A program made the position numbers and the translations under genes. From contig NC_084711.1 of assembly GCF_033807575.1 (NCBI RefSeq), positions 12,958,001-13,022,000 of the forward strand: a stretch of 64,000 bases of DNA. The letters are read 5' to 3'. This stretch comes from Cydia pomonella (Eukaryota > Arthropoda > Insecta > Lepidoptera > Tortricidae). The notes beneath the pieces were generated by a model. It had not been told where the DNA came from. It was given only the letters and a program-made list of their open reading frames with translations, and ran no database searches. Of this stretch, positions 10,463 to 21,625 are shown one piece after another; the first letter of the stretch is position 1; each line of letters begins with the position of its first letter.

Positions 10463-12364
10463 TCATACATCATCACGTTCATTTTCTGGTGGGGCCATTG
10501 TCAGGTCGGTGACGTCTTTGACAATCATATGAGCAATTTGCCAGGCCATCTCTTCATCGACTTTAGATGTATTAATTGGCACAAATCTACTGACCATTTT
10601 CTTTAAAACCGATTTATCTTTTTTGTCTGGATCGGGTTCAAATTTTGATTCGAATCGACCCAAACTATTCACTCTGCCAAGGATCAAACCATCATACCTC
10701 TTTCGCTGCCATAATGAGTCTGCATTATAAAGCTGGTTAGAGTCTATTGTCATGTCAGGCACGGAATGGTTACGTTTCTTTTTACGGAAGATGGGATCAC
10801 CCATTGCAAGTAGAGTATTTTGAGTGCTTAAACTAAATTCACTGCTGCAATCCGAATGTGACTTATGATTAGCAGACCACATATTATCTACAGAGTGAAT
10901 CATTTCAGAGAGATATTTATAATATAATTCAGATTCTAAAAATGCTTTTACATAGCGGTTTAGGGTGTTGAATACAATTTGGTAAGGTATATCAAAGCAT
11001 GTTGGAAGAGGTCCACCTTCTCTGCAAATGTCACTTTCTATTGTAGATCTAATATTGGTGGGGAAGCCAACAGGACTTGTTGCTTGGAGTGAAAAATACT
11101 TGTCATAGAGAACAATTGCATCTGTTTGGGCTTGCTCCGGGCTGGTAGTGTTGGCATTCAATAAATTATCCCTGAAATGCATTACAGCCATAAGAAATTC
11201 TAGTAAAATACTGCATGATTCCTGCTCCATGTACTCCATAAAGTAAAATAATATGGCTTCATTATATAAAATGTCTTCCAGTCCTAGAGAGCCACTGGTC
11301 AATATATCTATTTGTGCCTTAATGTAGAGTGGACTGTTCTGAAAGTCCTTAAAATATCTCTGTTCAATTTGATTGAACAATTCATCTTCAACTGGCTTAA
11401 AGCAATCTTCTTTTATTTGCCCCTCAGGATGGCAAATATTTGTTATAACAATTTTTCTTAAACTATCTGGTAAGTCTAGTTGATGTGGTGCTTCTAGTGC
11501 TACATATTTTTTAAATAAATTGATGGCTTCTTCGGTTGGGTTATAATGTTTACTTTTATAATCAGAGACATTTACTAGTGTAGAGTGTTCTGCCAAGTTC
11601 CCAAGAGAACTTGTGGAACATTCCTGCATATTTTGTTTACAGGCATTAGCACTGTCTTCAGTCCAGCTGAATCTTTGTGATGCATGCGTGGGGGGCGGCT
11701 CGCTGTGGGAGTTGCACTGCAGGTCAAAACTTTTTGTTCTGCTCAGTTTCCAATGATTGTCAATTTCACCATTTAAACTATTTTTCAAAACAAGGACCTT
11801 GAAGTTGTCCAATTCCAACCAGCATTTGACAAGCACATGCTGGCCAATAGTCTCCATAAATTGAATAAAGTATTTTATAGCTTTCTTATCTACAAGTATG
11901 TCATGTACACTTAAATTCAATTTCGATTTTTTTAAGAATATCCGAGAGTTTTCTGTAATAAAAAAATTGTATAAGAATATTTTTGTTACAAGATACACTT
12001 TTTCAGAATTCAGTGCACACATAAACTGTGGTTGTTTTAGTTAAGGATATCAACAATGGATCGCAAAGCCGTGTGTTAAGAATAATTTACTATTCACATG
12101 TGTAAAAGGAAAACGCATACAAGTAATGTGAAAAAAAAAACATGTTTACCTACCTTGCAGTTCACCGTCTATATGCGTGTCTAAATAAGTTTTGCTACCG
12201 GAATTGTCGATTGCGCTCGTTTCAGGTGGCCGTACTGGACAACCAGTTTTTCCTTTTGCTGAAACAATAGCCACGATAAAGTACAGTTATTACAACACCA
12301 CTATAAACTTTACGTGACTAGTTTCACTTCACTGTTTACCTGCGCTCTTCCAAAACTTAATCAT
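10463..12364 (-). CDS. AKAP10: A-kinase anchor protein 10 (D-AKAP2), three exons
   Basis: Predicted exons on the minus strand are 12364-12340, 12258-12154 and 11952-10463. All borders are GT/AG and phases join to 539 residues. The start MIKFWKSAAKGK resembles the human N-terminal region. Residues ~64-255 form an interrupted RGS-type region ('KYFIQFME', a long linker, then 'ICHPEGQIKEDCF'). Residues ~268-395 form a second RGS domain ('ILTSG', 'DAIVLYDKYFSLQAT', 'ICREGGPLP', 'LYYKYL', 'IHSV'). 'EEMAWQIAHMIVKDV' near 510 is the amphipathic helix that in this family binds PKA regulatory subunits. Family knowledge: it tethers PKA to membranes and also binds Rab-family GTPases. The end DDV could be a PDZ ligand (inference). 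The open frame continues upstream to 12022 only because the intron is open. Confidence 0.93.
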
Positions 12365-12899
12365 TTTACTGATTCAAATATATAAGACACGGTAGCAGAA
12401 GCAGTAGGTGAAATAACAGGGTTCTTCATAGGTGATTTAATAGCTCCCAGGTAAACGTAAACAATAATAATGTAACGAAGACGAAAACAATTTTCTACTT
12501 TTGACTGATTTGCTGGACGACCCACAGAGTATGTAATACACACAGTGATTTGACGTGACGATTAATGTTACCAGTATGACATTTTATTTGCACTCTACAC
12601 GTTTGCCAACTTGAATAGGGACTATTAAACAGTCGAAAACGAAGCTGCGATCTTTGTATGGGAGATTGATACTTCGCAGTTACATTTTTCAAATTTGCCG
12701 TTTTTTCCTATTGACAAAGCTGGCTTGCCAGAGCATAATCGAACGAGCGAGCGACGCAAAGATAAGTTCTTACATTCAACTTGGAACACACAATCGAAGT
12801 TACGCTCTCACTACATACTACAGTTACACTTTCGCGCCTTTTTCTACTGACAAAGTTGTTTGACCGCCTATATTTAATTAATAGTATACAAGTATATAT
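12365..12899. other. 5' flank of the AKAP10 gene
   Basis: This presumably holds the promoter and 5' UTR of the minus-strand gene. Two loosely similar segments, 'cctattgacaaagctggct' (about 12708) and 'tctactgacaaagttgttt' (about 12842), hint at an old duplication. Short ORFs here show no recognisable protein. Confidence 0.35.
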
Positions 12900-12934
12900 A
12901 CAAGAATTGCTCGTTTAAAGGTATAAGATATATA

Positions 12935-13475
12935 TTTCTGTGATCTCGGAAACGGCTCTAACGATTTCGCTGAAATTTGGTATATGGGGGTTTTTGGGGG
13001 TATACAATCGATCTAGATTAGTCTTATGTTTGGGAAAACGCGTGTTTTCGAGTTTTCATGCGTTTTTCTTTTGACGCAAAATATGGTCGCTAATTTCGGG
13101 TTGCCGGCCACTGTCCGTCTGGTCCAGCGGGTTAAAACTTAAAACGCGGACTGCTAAACCAGTGTTACGGGTTCGAATCTCGCCCGGTTACTAACTTTTG
13201 TTTTTTTTTTTATATGTTCAAATTTATGTATAATTATTTAATTTTTATTGTTTTAGACAAGTTTAATTTAGTAAAAAAAATACCTATGTAATAAGAGAAA
13301 TTGACAATAGATGGCGTTACTCTGTGACAAGTGCTGTAAGGTTAAAATCGATTGTAAATAATAATAATTGTCAGTTCACATTTTACTTTTTAAGTTTATA
13401 TAGATAGATTATCACCTATACACCACCATATTACAATAAATAGGTTATAACCGAGCAAAGCTCGGTCGCCCAGGT
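12935..13475 (+). repeat. Composite dispersed repeat with tRNA-like segment and terminal hairpin
   Basis: The unit opens near 'tgatctcggaaacggctcta' and 'cgctgaaatttggtatat', words I know as frequent in butterfly and moth genomes. It continues through a tRNA-like block and closes with 'aaccgagcaaagctcggtcg', whose 'accgag-caaag-ctcggt' forms a six-pair hairpin close to the likely 3' end. A hairpin near the terminus would fit a Helitron-like end, but no CTRR terminus follows, so the class stays open. I see no ORF. Confidence 0.5.
13107..13193 (+). pseudogene. tRNA-like SINE head (tRNA-Ser-like)
   Basis: 'tggtccagcggg' fits the internal A box and 'gggttcgaatctc' fits the B box. Between them 'actgctaaacc' resembles a tRNA-Ser(GCT) anticodon loop. 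The segment before the A box does not pair with 'cccggtta' after the B box, so there is no acceptor stem and this is not a working tRNA. A T-run follows at about 13199-13212. This suits a tRNA-derived SINE or a decayed tRNA copy. Confidence 0.5.
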
Positions 13476-13509
13476 ACTTTATATTTGAATGACATTAAAT
13501 ATTTGTCAT

Positions 13510-13590
13510 GGACATTAACGTAGAGTCTGTGCGGAAAGAGAAGAGTTGCGGAATGTATGGGGCCCAATACATTCCACGGTTCTTTTTTTT
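13510..13590. repeat. Short inverted repeat, 'gagtctgtgcgga' family
   Basis: 'tagagtctgtgcggaaagag' is followed by a loose stem formed by 'gaatgtatgggg' and 'ccaatacattcc'. A better preserved copy lies at 26751-26831. It is non-coding. Confidence 0.45.
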
Positions 13591-14177
13591 ACGAACAGAC
13601 TAACATTATATCTATCGATATCGGTAGGTACTAGTTTACCTTGGTTAAAATTCATAGGTTAGCATAACAATGCTCGTATAATCCCATTTCAATAAAAAAA
13701 TCTTAATATTACAACTTTGGTTTTTGTATATCTTTTCCATAGAAACATTAAAGATAAAAAAAGCTGCACCCGTAACATAAATATGAAGTAGGTACTTATG
13801 CCAAAAAATCACAACTAATTAGTGGCACCATATTTCAACAAATAAAAACAAATAACAACTACTTTAGTTTCTATGTCAATGAGAGCCGAATTTCAGTCCA
13901 CAGTGGGTCTTAAAGCAAAAGTATCTACTTACATAAAAGGTATCATATCTACCTAGGTACTGCATTCGTGTCCAACCGATGTGAATTTGTTTAAAAAAAC
14001 ATTATATTTAATAGTAAAGTTATAATAATATCCTCCTAGGGCCCACGGTCCTACCTGTAGTACTTATTCAGTTCAATGAAATTTAAATCATATTCAATTG
14101 GAACTGAGTTGCTTTTGCTTTGTTTCGTTCAGATTTCAAACAACGCAAAATCAACTCCACACTAGCAAAAGCTAACC

Positions 14178-14370
14178 TGTACCTCTAGTGTAACTTCCAT
14201 TCGAAAGCGTAACGTAACTTTCGCGTTTAGGTTAAGTCTCATTTTGTATGGGATTTTGAACAGCGCGCCAAGCGGGACGTTTTGGAAAGTCAAAAATCTC
14301 ATACAAAATGACACTTAACGCAAACGCGTACGTCACGTTTCGCTGTCGAAAATATTTACACTAGGGGTAC
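14178..14370. mobile_element. Inverted-repeat element 'M', copy 1
   Basis: The left arm ('gtacctctagtgtaac' to 'gtctcattttgtatggga') pairs with the right arm ('ctcatacaaaatgacactta' to 'atttacactaggggtac'). The unpaired centre 'aacagcgcgccaagcgggac' is shared word for word with copy 2 at 36887-37072. The left arm is more diverged than the right one. There is no coding capacity. Confidence 0.7.
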
Positions 14371-14855
14371 TGATCGCCCTAATCAAAAACCATAAACCGA
14401 ACATTACGAACTGTCATCAATGGAACGACTGGAACCGAGGCAAAAGTCCAGGGGAGGGGTACCAACTGGCTCGGTATATATAATATATGGGCCATTGGAT
14501 ATATTATGCAATGTACACAGTGTCACAAAATAAAAAATTAACAAAAGGTCCGTTCCCGCTGTTCTTGAAAATACATACCTAAACTTGCCCGACTCACTAG
14601 GGTTGCTTCTGTATTAATTTCGCGTTTTAAAAAGGAGTAGGTAATATAAGTTTACAGACATACATACATCGATTCGTTTATACATACATCTTATCATGTT
14701 TACATTCCTTAGAGACTGTATTTTGACGTACATGACAGTAGGCACTCTCTTGATAGATAACTGGCAACGATTATTTGAATATATTATAACAATTACTAAT
14801 TACACAATTAACAAAAAATTCAGGTCTTTACTACTATCCTAACCTAAATAACACC
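14371..14855. other. 3' flank of the RT element
   Basis: This is AT-rich. It likely contains the 3' UTR of the minus-strand RT element, but no tail or target duplication could be pinned down. A run of 'atgtatgtat'-like words (minus strand) around 14650-14690 might mark the 3' end. Confidence 0.3.
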
Positions 14856-17351
14856 CTATAATAGAAATTCACCCCACGACCCCCCCGACGCAAAAGTACC
14901 CATGACACTCGTCGCGTTGCCACGTTGAACGGCTATGGATAATCTTTGCATCAGGAAGGTCCCTGAGCGAGGATCCAACCCTCTCTCTCGCATGCGTCTC
15001 CCCACTTCCTCGAAAAAGGCCTTGGCCTCGGCACACCAGCACCCGGCGGTTTCTACAGCAAGCGGGACAAATAAATAGTTCGCAAGGACCTCATATTTCT
15101 CCCGCTTGCGAACCGCAGCCAACTCGGCCGCTGCCCCTGCCATCCTCACCGTACGGCCAATATGCGACGCCGCGAAAGTGCTGACACACGTTGCGTCCCA
15201 CACTAAACATTTCCCCTTCTCCCAAGGAACCAACGTCAACCCATCAGGTCTCTTCCCATCAGAGCGACTGAGGCCCGGAGGTTCCAGCATGCACGGAACG
15301 TTTGCAGAAACTAGCGCTCTCCGCACGATATCATTAAGCGCGTGGTGCCGCGGAAACCTTCCTGCACACCGACCACAACTCAACGCGTGATGACCGCTGC
15401 TCTCCACCCTAGTACCGCAGATGCAAGCGTGGGGTTCACACACTGCACAGCCCAGGCGAAGAGCAACTGCAATCCGCGTCGAGTCGTTGTCAAGCAGTGT
15501 ACCCAAGTGCGGAGAGGGAAGCGCGTGAAGCCACGCTCCCGACTCCGGCTTCGACACTGCGAGCATCCTCGCCCTGTCTACACCCACCGCACACCCCACT
15601 AAGTTACCGAGCACCCGTTTAACCCCCACGTCATCCCACAGACGCTGACGATCCGGTCTCTCCGGCGCCGTTGCCTCAGGGTTGAGAGCCCGCCAAGCCT
15701 CCAAAGCTTCCGCGGCGAAAGGTATGGATACCTTGTCACCATCTGGAAATAAAATTTGAGTGACAAGGTCCACGACTCCCGCCGCCGACGCCAGAAATGC
15801 CGGCAAGCTAACGTCCCGTACGCGCCTCACGCCTAGCCCACCCGATCGAATGGGAAGGGAGGCCAGACCCCATTGATCCGCATTAAGGGAGACGTTCAAC
15901 ATTGACTCTACCGAATCCTTTAAAACGCTATCGAACGAGTCAATAAGCCTGGGGCATAGCCAGGTTGGCACAGTGCGCAAAAAGTAGGTGACTCTGGGAA
16001 CGGCGAAACAGGACCTCAACAGAACCAGTGACACATGCGCAGAAATCTTCTTTAACTTATCCCCCGCGCTCAAAAGAAGCTGTCTTCTCACCTCGAAGGC
16101 CTCGGGGATAGCCTCCGAAAAAATGGGAGACCCCAAAAGATTAAAAGTCCGGGGTGACAACTCCTTGAGTCCAGGGAGCAAGTCGCTAAATAAACTGAAG
16201 GTAAGCTGAGACTCGACGCCACAGGGAAAAAACTCACATTTGCTAGAGTTTACCTCCAGCCCCAGGTCTCGAAATCGCGGAAGAAGGGCAAGCAAATCTT
16301 GTTGAACTTCCAGAGGCTTACCCCCGATAGTACCGTCATCCAGGTACCAGATGTTGAGTGGGGATTTCAGCCCGGAGACGGCTTTATGTATCGCGAGACT
16401 AAAAATCAGAGGGCCAAGAGGGTCCCCCTGCTGTGCCCCAACCTGCGAAAGAAGGAGGGATCCGTCATAAAAAAGATTAGAAGGAGAGGAATACACCTGG
16501 AAAAGAAAAGGGTAGAGAGATGGCACCTTCTCCCTTACTTCCGCCAACAAAACGTCGCGCTCGACGGAATTAAAGGCATTCTTAATGTCCAGCTTGACAA
16601 CAATGCACCCCTCATTCCCTGGATCCGTAGTAAACGCCCTTGTTGCGTGGATAGCAGCCTCACAACCTAGCCTCGTACCAAATCCCAGCTGACAAGGACG
16701 AAGATAAGCGGCCATTTCTTCCCTGACTGACCTACACCCAATCTTAGCCGTTAGGCGACGAAACGTGCTACCTATTGCAATCGGCCTCAAACCGCCGTCT
16801 CTCTTCGAAAGCGCACACAAGGAGGCTCCATACACATAAGGGCAAACCGTAGAATTTAACCGACCAGCCAGCAAAAAACTGCACAACTTTGCCAAGCTTT
16901 CCAGCAAGCGCAACCCGTTATCGCCCGCTGACACCGAGGTAAGCTCCTTTAAATGAGCCGGGCGGATACCGTCTAAGCCGGCAGCAGAACAACTGTTGAA
17001 CGAGCTGAGAGCGAGGGCCACATCCTCCGGCTTAACCGTCAAAGGCGCGAATGAACCATCCGGGTCCTGTGGAAATATCAACGGCCGAGACGGGGCCGGA
17101 TGCTTCAACCGCAAGGCGTTAAGAGTCTCTGGGGTCGAAGGAGCCACCCCATCATCAGACATCAACACTCGAACTGCGCCTTTGAGGTCACCCTCAAACA
17201 CTTTAGACTCAATGGTCTTAACGACCGAGAAAGATCTAAAGGCTCTAGGCTCCGCATCATTGACCACAGCGCCAATATTTGAATTCAGAACTATCGCTCT
17301 GCTGAAGGAGTAAAGATCTGCAAGCGTTTTCATTCTGAAAGTTGCAAGCAT
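14856..17351 (-). mobile_element. Intact 831-codon reverse transcriptase ORF of a non-LTR retroelement
   Basis: One uninterrupted frame contains an RT domain. Motif A is 'KLDIKNAFNSVERD' (from 253), 'GAQQGDPLGPL' is at 305-315, and the catalytic box 'YLDDG' is at 336-340. A Cys/His cluster ('CICG', 'SSGHHALSCGRC') lies at 643-662. Then 'KRPDG' (700) and 'LVWDATC' (716-722) have the spacing of a PD-(D/E)XK restriction-like endonuclease, as in R2-type elements. This last reading is inference. A stop lies just upstream of the ATG in frame, so no APE endonuclease or long N-terminus is present; the copy may be 5'-truncated. High GC against AT-rich flanks and the lack of stops suggest a recent insertion. 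I recall similar multicopy ORFs in many invertebrates but cannot name the clade. Confidence 0.88.
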
Positions 17352-17740
17352 CTGTGTTGGTCGACATTATTGTATTTCGTTTATGAAGAAAAATAATAAT
17401 AATAATATTAGAATCTACCTGGAGCGTTTACATTCCCAACCTCAGCTAGACCGTATCTCTTTTACAGTACCTATGTACGTAGCGGCAGTGACGTCAAGTG
17501 AGCAACGCGCGCAGCGCGCACAGCCCGACTAAGCTCTGCCCGAGAGTGCCCGAGAACGCCTGTAAATGTAACGTCTGTGTGCGTAAATGTCACGTCTGTT
17601 GCGTGCGGCGAAAATGGCACTTTGTACTGAGCGGACTCTCTAGTCTGCTCCGGCGCGCGCCGCCGCTATTTACTTTGTGACAGTGTGTCGAATGTAGTCC
17701 GTAACTGCAAGGTGTATATGTGCCTATTGTTTTCCGGGAG
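17352..17740. other. GC-rich segment upstream of the RT element
   Basis: After an '(aat)n' run at about 17390-17407 comes a GC-rich stretch (about 17480-17660), with 'acgcgcgcagcgcgc' and two 'aatgt(a/c)acgtctgt' words. It could be a 5' UTR or promoter of a retroelement, or an unrelated CpG-rich promoter. No protein frame is convincing on either strand. Confidence 0.35.
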
Positions 17741-17742
17741 TA

Positions 17743-18001
17743 GGGCTGCCATCCGTCCTGGTTTTCCCGGATTTGTCCTAGTTTGTAGGCCGTCCGGGGG
17801 GGGTGTCAAGAAGTGTCCGGGGAAAACCCGGACACTTTTCATGTAAGGAAGCACGTACATTAAACCTACATGTAAAATTAAAGGTCTTGTTTATTAAAAA
17901 TATTATTTTCGGACTCGTCCGGGGAAAAAATGCGATTTACGCCAACTGTTCGGGTTTTTTTGAATCTTTGTTCGGGTTTGGCGAAATTCGAGATGGCAGC
18001 C
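17743..18001. mobile_element. Inverted-repeat element with 'gggctgccatc' ends
   Basis: The ends 'gggctgccatc' (from 17743) and 'gatggcagccc' (to 18001) are complementary. TA lies on both outer sides (17741-17742 and 18002-18003), possibly a TA target duplication. Inside, 'gtccggggaaaacccggac' is itself a hairpin. The termini resemble the 'cagggctgccag' ends at 28683 and 29138. It is non-coding. Confidence 0.55.
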
Positions 18002-18014
18002 CTATCCGGTAGAG

Positions 18015-18440
18015 ATATGGCGGACATGATATGCAATGTACAGGCAGATTTCGAGAACATTAATAAATGGACCCATGACAACGGGATAATTTTAAATATA
18101 AGTATAAAACAAAATGTATGCATATTTATTCGGCGCACAATAGCAAAATATATAACTTCGACTGAAATCCAAATTATTGGTCACGAATATGAGTACCTAC
18201 CTACATAACAATATGCGTAACTGTACTTGTAATAAACTGGAGGTAGTGGATAACTTTAAATACTTAGGTTTACTGATTGATACACATTTTAACTGGAAAT
18301 TGCACATAAATCAAGTATGTAATAGGCTTCGATTTAGTCTTAGGCCAATTCTATCATTTTAATAGAAAACTAAATAAACGAATCCTGTACGTGGTATACT
18401 ATGCCCTTGCCACAGATTATATAATAGTTCTTACGAACAG
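18015..18440 (+). pseudogene. Decayed non-LTR reverse transcriptase fragment
   Basis: Two frames carry RT-like pieces. One runs from 18018 ('DMICNVQADFENINKWTH', then 'NGIILNISIKQNV'). The other, from 18200 to 18361, reads 'VDNFKYLGLLIDTHFNWKLH'. These match the region after the YxDD box in Jockey/CR1-like elements ('LNxxKT', then 'YLGxxxD'). Frameshifts and a stop at about 18361 break it. No catalytic box is preserved. Confidence 0.65.
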
Positions 18441-20160
18441 ATACTTATCTCTCAAAGAAATGGCAAATACCTACCGTTTTAATACCTACACAAAAATACA
18501 ATGGAGTGACCTTCAACGCGCCGCTTTCCGCGCCGCGCGCACTGGCACAACGCTAGGGTTGCCGACGCTTGGAAATGATTTTACAAATAAGTACCTGCTT
18601 AAACTATAGATTCTATGGAAGATAACTAGATACCTACCTACTTAAGTAGGTACAAATATAAGTTTTAATTGTCAAATTAGTATTAGAACTTGCCATTTGG
18701 TGTATAAAAGGATAGCGTAAAATAACTATGAACTAATTTGTCGTAAAAAACATTATACCTTTGAAGAAATTCAATACCATCTATGTAGCTTACAAATATG
18801 GTAATTAATAACAATAGGTGTACTTATATTGATTGTCTACTTACTTTTCCTATGTATCGAAAGAGAAAAAACTATATTTTTTATTAGTTTTGTTGTTTTT
18901 GCATCTATCCACACTACACGCTGTGTTATTTGTTCGTGACGAAGACATTTTTTTCGCATACATTTTGGCATATTCGAGCGCGTGGCGACGAGACGTGCGT
19001 ACGTGAGCGCGTGTGACAACCAAGTTCAACCAACTAGCTTGCTTTTGTACCGTGAACGGGACGAGATTCGTAGGCATAAATCCGAGCTCGCGCAGAGAGA
19101 TCCATAGGCCTGCCTTGGGCAACTTAAACCAAATTTGATCTGCTGTTTCTTTAAAGACTGTAATGTAATATGTTCATTTGTCTCAAATTACTGGTTAGCT
19201 GGCTTGGCTCCGCCACTGGTACGTAATTATTTGTTGATTTGGAATGAAGAAACCAGCTTATTAGGTATATCCAGGTGGTGAAAAATGCAAAAAAAAAGTT
19301 ACGGGGCGTCATCATAGACCAGGAGCCTTGGTACTTTTTCTTTAAGAACCTAGTAAAATAAAGCGTCGAATTATGTCAATGGATGCCTCGCTATGCTAAC
19401 CATTAATTACTAGTGAATTGAATTTGCATACGTCTATAACTGATCATTTCTAGCTAGGCAATCACGGGTTCGTAACAGGTCTGACGAGATTCGTCGGAAC
19501 AGAATAGCCTAGTTGAGTACCTATCCTACCTATAACGAGTTCCTGTCTTGGGGTATTACTCGTATTTATAGTCTAGTAAATAAAGAAGACCGTCAACTCC
19601 CATACAACGACGCGAGAATCGTCAATGTTGTAGATGACATTAAATATTATTTTTATTACTTTGGCCGGTTCATATTAATAATGCCCGACGGCCCGTGGTC
19701 CATTTAAGGTTTGAGATAGTTTGAATTTACGCATGGACTGGGCAGTATGAATATTTCGCTACTTCTAGCCGGGCAATGTAATAAATCAATTATGAACAAG
19801 CAGATACTTATCTCTGCGACCTTACCTCTGGTTCAAGTCCTGCCAGAGGCGTACATTTTTTTTTACTTAATTTAAAAATGTGATACATTCCTAAACTTTG
19901 AACAACTGTGCTGCCAGCCTAGCCAGGGTAACAATCGCTATCGCTTCCACAGTGAATCGCTTTGTGCTGTATTAGTGCGACAGAGATAGCTGCGTTTCGA
20001 GCGCTACGGAGCGTAGGCAATTTGCATGTTGGCTACGTGGCCTGAATATTCTGCTTTATTACATTGCCGAAGGTAGGGTGGTCATTATTCATACTGACCG
20101 GTCAAAGTGTTTAATCATGACGTTTTAATTATATTGCCCACTTGATGCGGGCATTGTGAT
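18441..20160. other. Intergenic, no gene recognised
   Basis: This is AT-rich with many 'taggtacctac' stretches. A possible tRNA-derived SINE trace is at 19826-19853 ('ctctggttcaagtcctgcc', B-box-like, followed by a T-run). The ORFs are short and unrecognisable. Confidence 0.35.
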
Positions 20161-20179
20161 TATTATTATTTATTTATTT

Positions 20180-20362
20180 TATATTACGTCGGTGGCAAAC
20201 AAGCATACGGCCCGCCTGACGGTAAGTAGTCTCTGTAGCCTATGTACGCCTGCTACTCCAGAGGAGTTGAGCTCTGGCAACCTTACTTACCGGCAGGAAC
20301 ACAACACTAAGTAGGGTCTAGTGTTATTTGGCTGCGGTTTTCTGTAAGGTGGAGGTACTTTC
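20180..20362 (+). repeat. Dispersed repeat 'T' ('ggtggcaaacaagcatacgg'), copy 1
   Basis: It contains 'ggtggcaaacaagcatacgg', 'cctatgtacgcctgc', 'aactccagaggagttgagct' type words and 'ttaccggcaggaacacaa'. A second copy is at 58322-58502, and fragments are at about 59080-59112 (reverse) and 61660-61685. It is a common lepidopteran interspersed family with no ORF. Confidence 0.65.
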
Positions 20363-21502
20363 CCAGTTGAATGACATCCATTGGCTGTGCTCTACCACAC
20401 AAAGCGAGATGACATTTACAATGCCCATACCTCTCTTTTGGACGTAGTTTAAGGACGTACCCGGGTCCAAACCATTATTCATACAGACCGCCCATTATTC
20501 ATAATGACCGGACTTATCAAAGTCGCCCGCAACATATATATGAATAATAAAGGAACTGTACCTATATCTTTTTTATTATCAGTTAAAATCTTTGTGACAG
20601 AACGTATGACCTGACTAAGTTTAGGTATCAAGAAATAATATGTAGATGCCTAACAGGTAGGTGTATTAAGATTAATATGAGCATATATTATGATCTTTCA
20701 ATCTTAGCAGCCGTACTTACCTACTCCTAAAAAAAGTGTGGATAGGCTAGCTAGTTATTAATAATATAATTATGAATCATATTGCGTTATTATTTTAAGT
20801 ATTATTTATATTATTATAGGTACTAAGTAGGTAGGTATTATTTTAGGTACCAAGTATGTATAGGTATACACTTAAGTGACTAATGAAATAAATTTTACAA
20901 GATGATTTTCTAACTCGTTCTATAAAGGTAGTAGGTACCTATAATAAATTACCTTTGGATTAGAATCTGAACTACCTATCTCGTCTCTCGAAGGCTGACG
21001 TATAGGTAGTAGGCGCAATAATAATGATAAGTAATGACATAAGGGCTGCATAAAGGAGATTTAATAAAGGAGTAAGAGGGTGTGTCGTGTCAGTACTCTT
21101 TTTTTGAAAAACAAAAACTAATATCATGCTTTGGTTTTGTTAATAAATGTACTTTACATTGAATTTAGATCGAAGATAAGTACCTAACCAAATATTGTAC
21201 ACCTTTGTAAGGCAGGATATGGAGAACATGAACATGACTCATTTACCTAAGACCTTTGTATTTGTAGAACCTATAACCATACAATAAATATTTTTGATTA
21301 TGATTTTTGATTTTGATAAAGTTGAAAAAAAAAGTCTAAAAGTGAACTTGTTCCTTCGTCCAGTGAGTGTTGCGGATTCCATAAAACTTCTGTTAGTTTG
21401 AACGGTTCATTGAGCAGATTATCCACGGTCCTTACGCAATCTGAGGACGCAGTGCACTAGCGGAGGCTATCGACCTTCCCACGGTTACTTGAAAGAACTG
21501 TT
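20363..21502. other. Intergenic upstream of the secreted-protein gene
   Basis: Related words 'cattattcatactgaccgg' (about 20089) and 'cattattcataatgaccgga' (about 20493) recur, indicating pieces of one repeat. From about 20640 the sequence is very AT-rich with 'taggtagg' runs. Any promoter for the gene starting at 21626 should lie near 21350-21500. I could not define it. Confidence 0.35.
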
Positions 21503-21625
21503 ATGTTGTTGGAAATAACTTGGTGTCCAGAGGCGCGCAGGGCAGCTAGCCTTAGCTCAGCCAGTCGCCTGCTCGCGGGACTCGGGGCCACTTCACCAGA
21601 CACTACCACTTTACAAGCTTACAAA

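Noticed and set aside
13107..13193. Functional tRNA-Ser gene
   Set aside because: The A and B boxes are good, but the acceptor stem does not form. Position inside a dispersed repeat and a following T-run favour a SINE or decayed copy.
15106..17313. Several plus-strand ORFs of 60-123 codons
   Set aside because: They are antisense shadows of the GC-rich RT ORF on the minus strand.
21503..21625. Upstream ATG extension of the secreted protein
   Set aside because: The leader MLLEITWCPEARRAASLSS is arginine-rich and would bury the clear signal peptide that starts at 21626.
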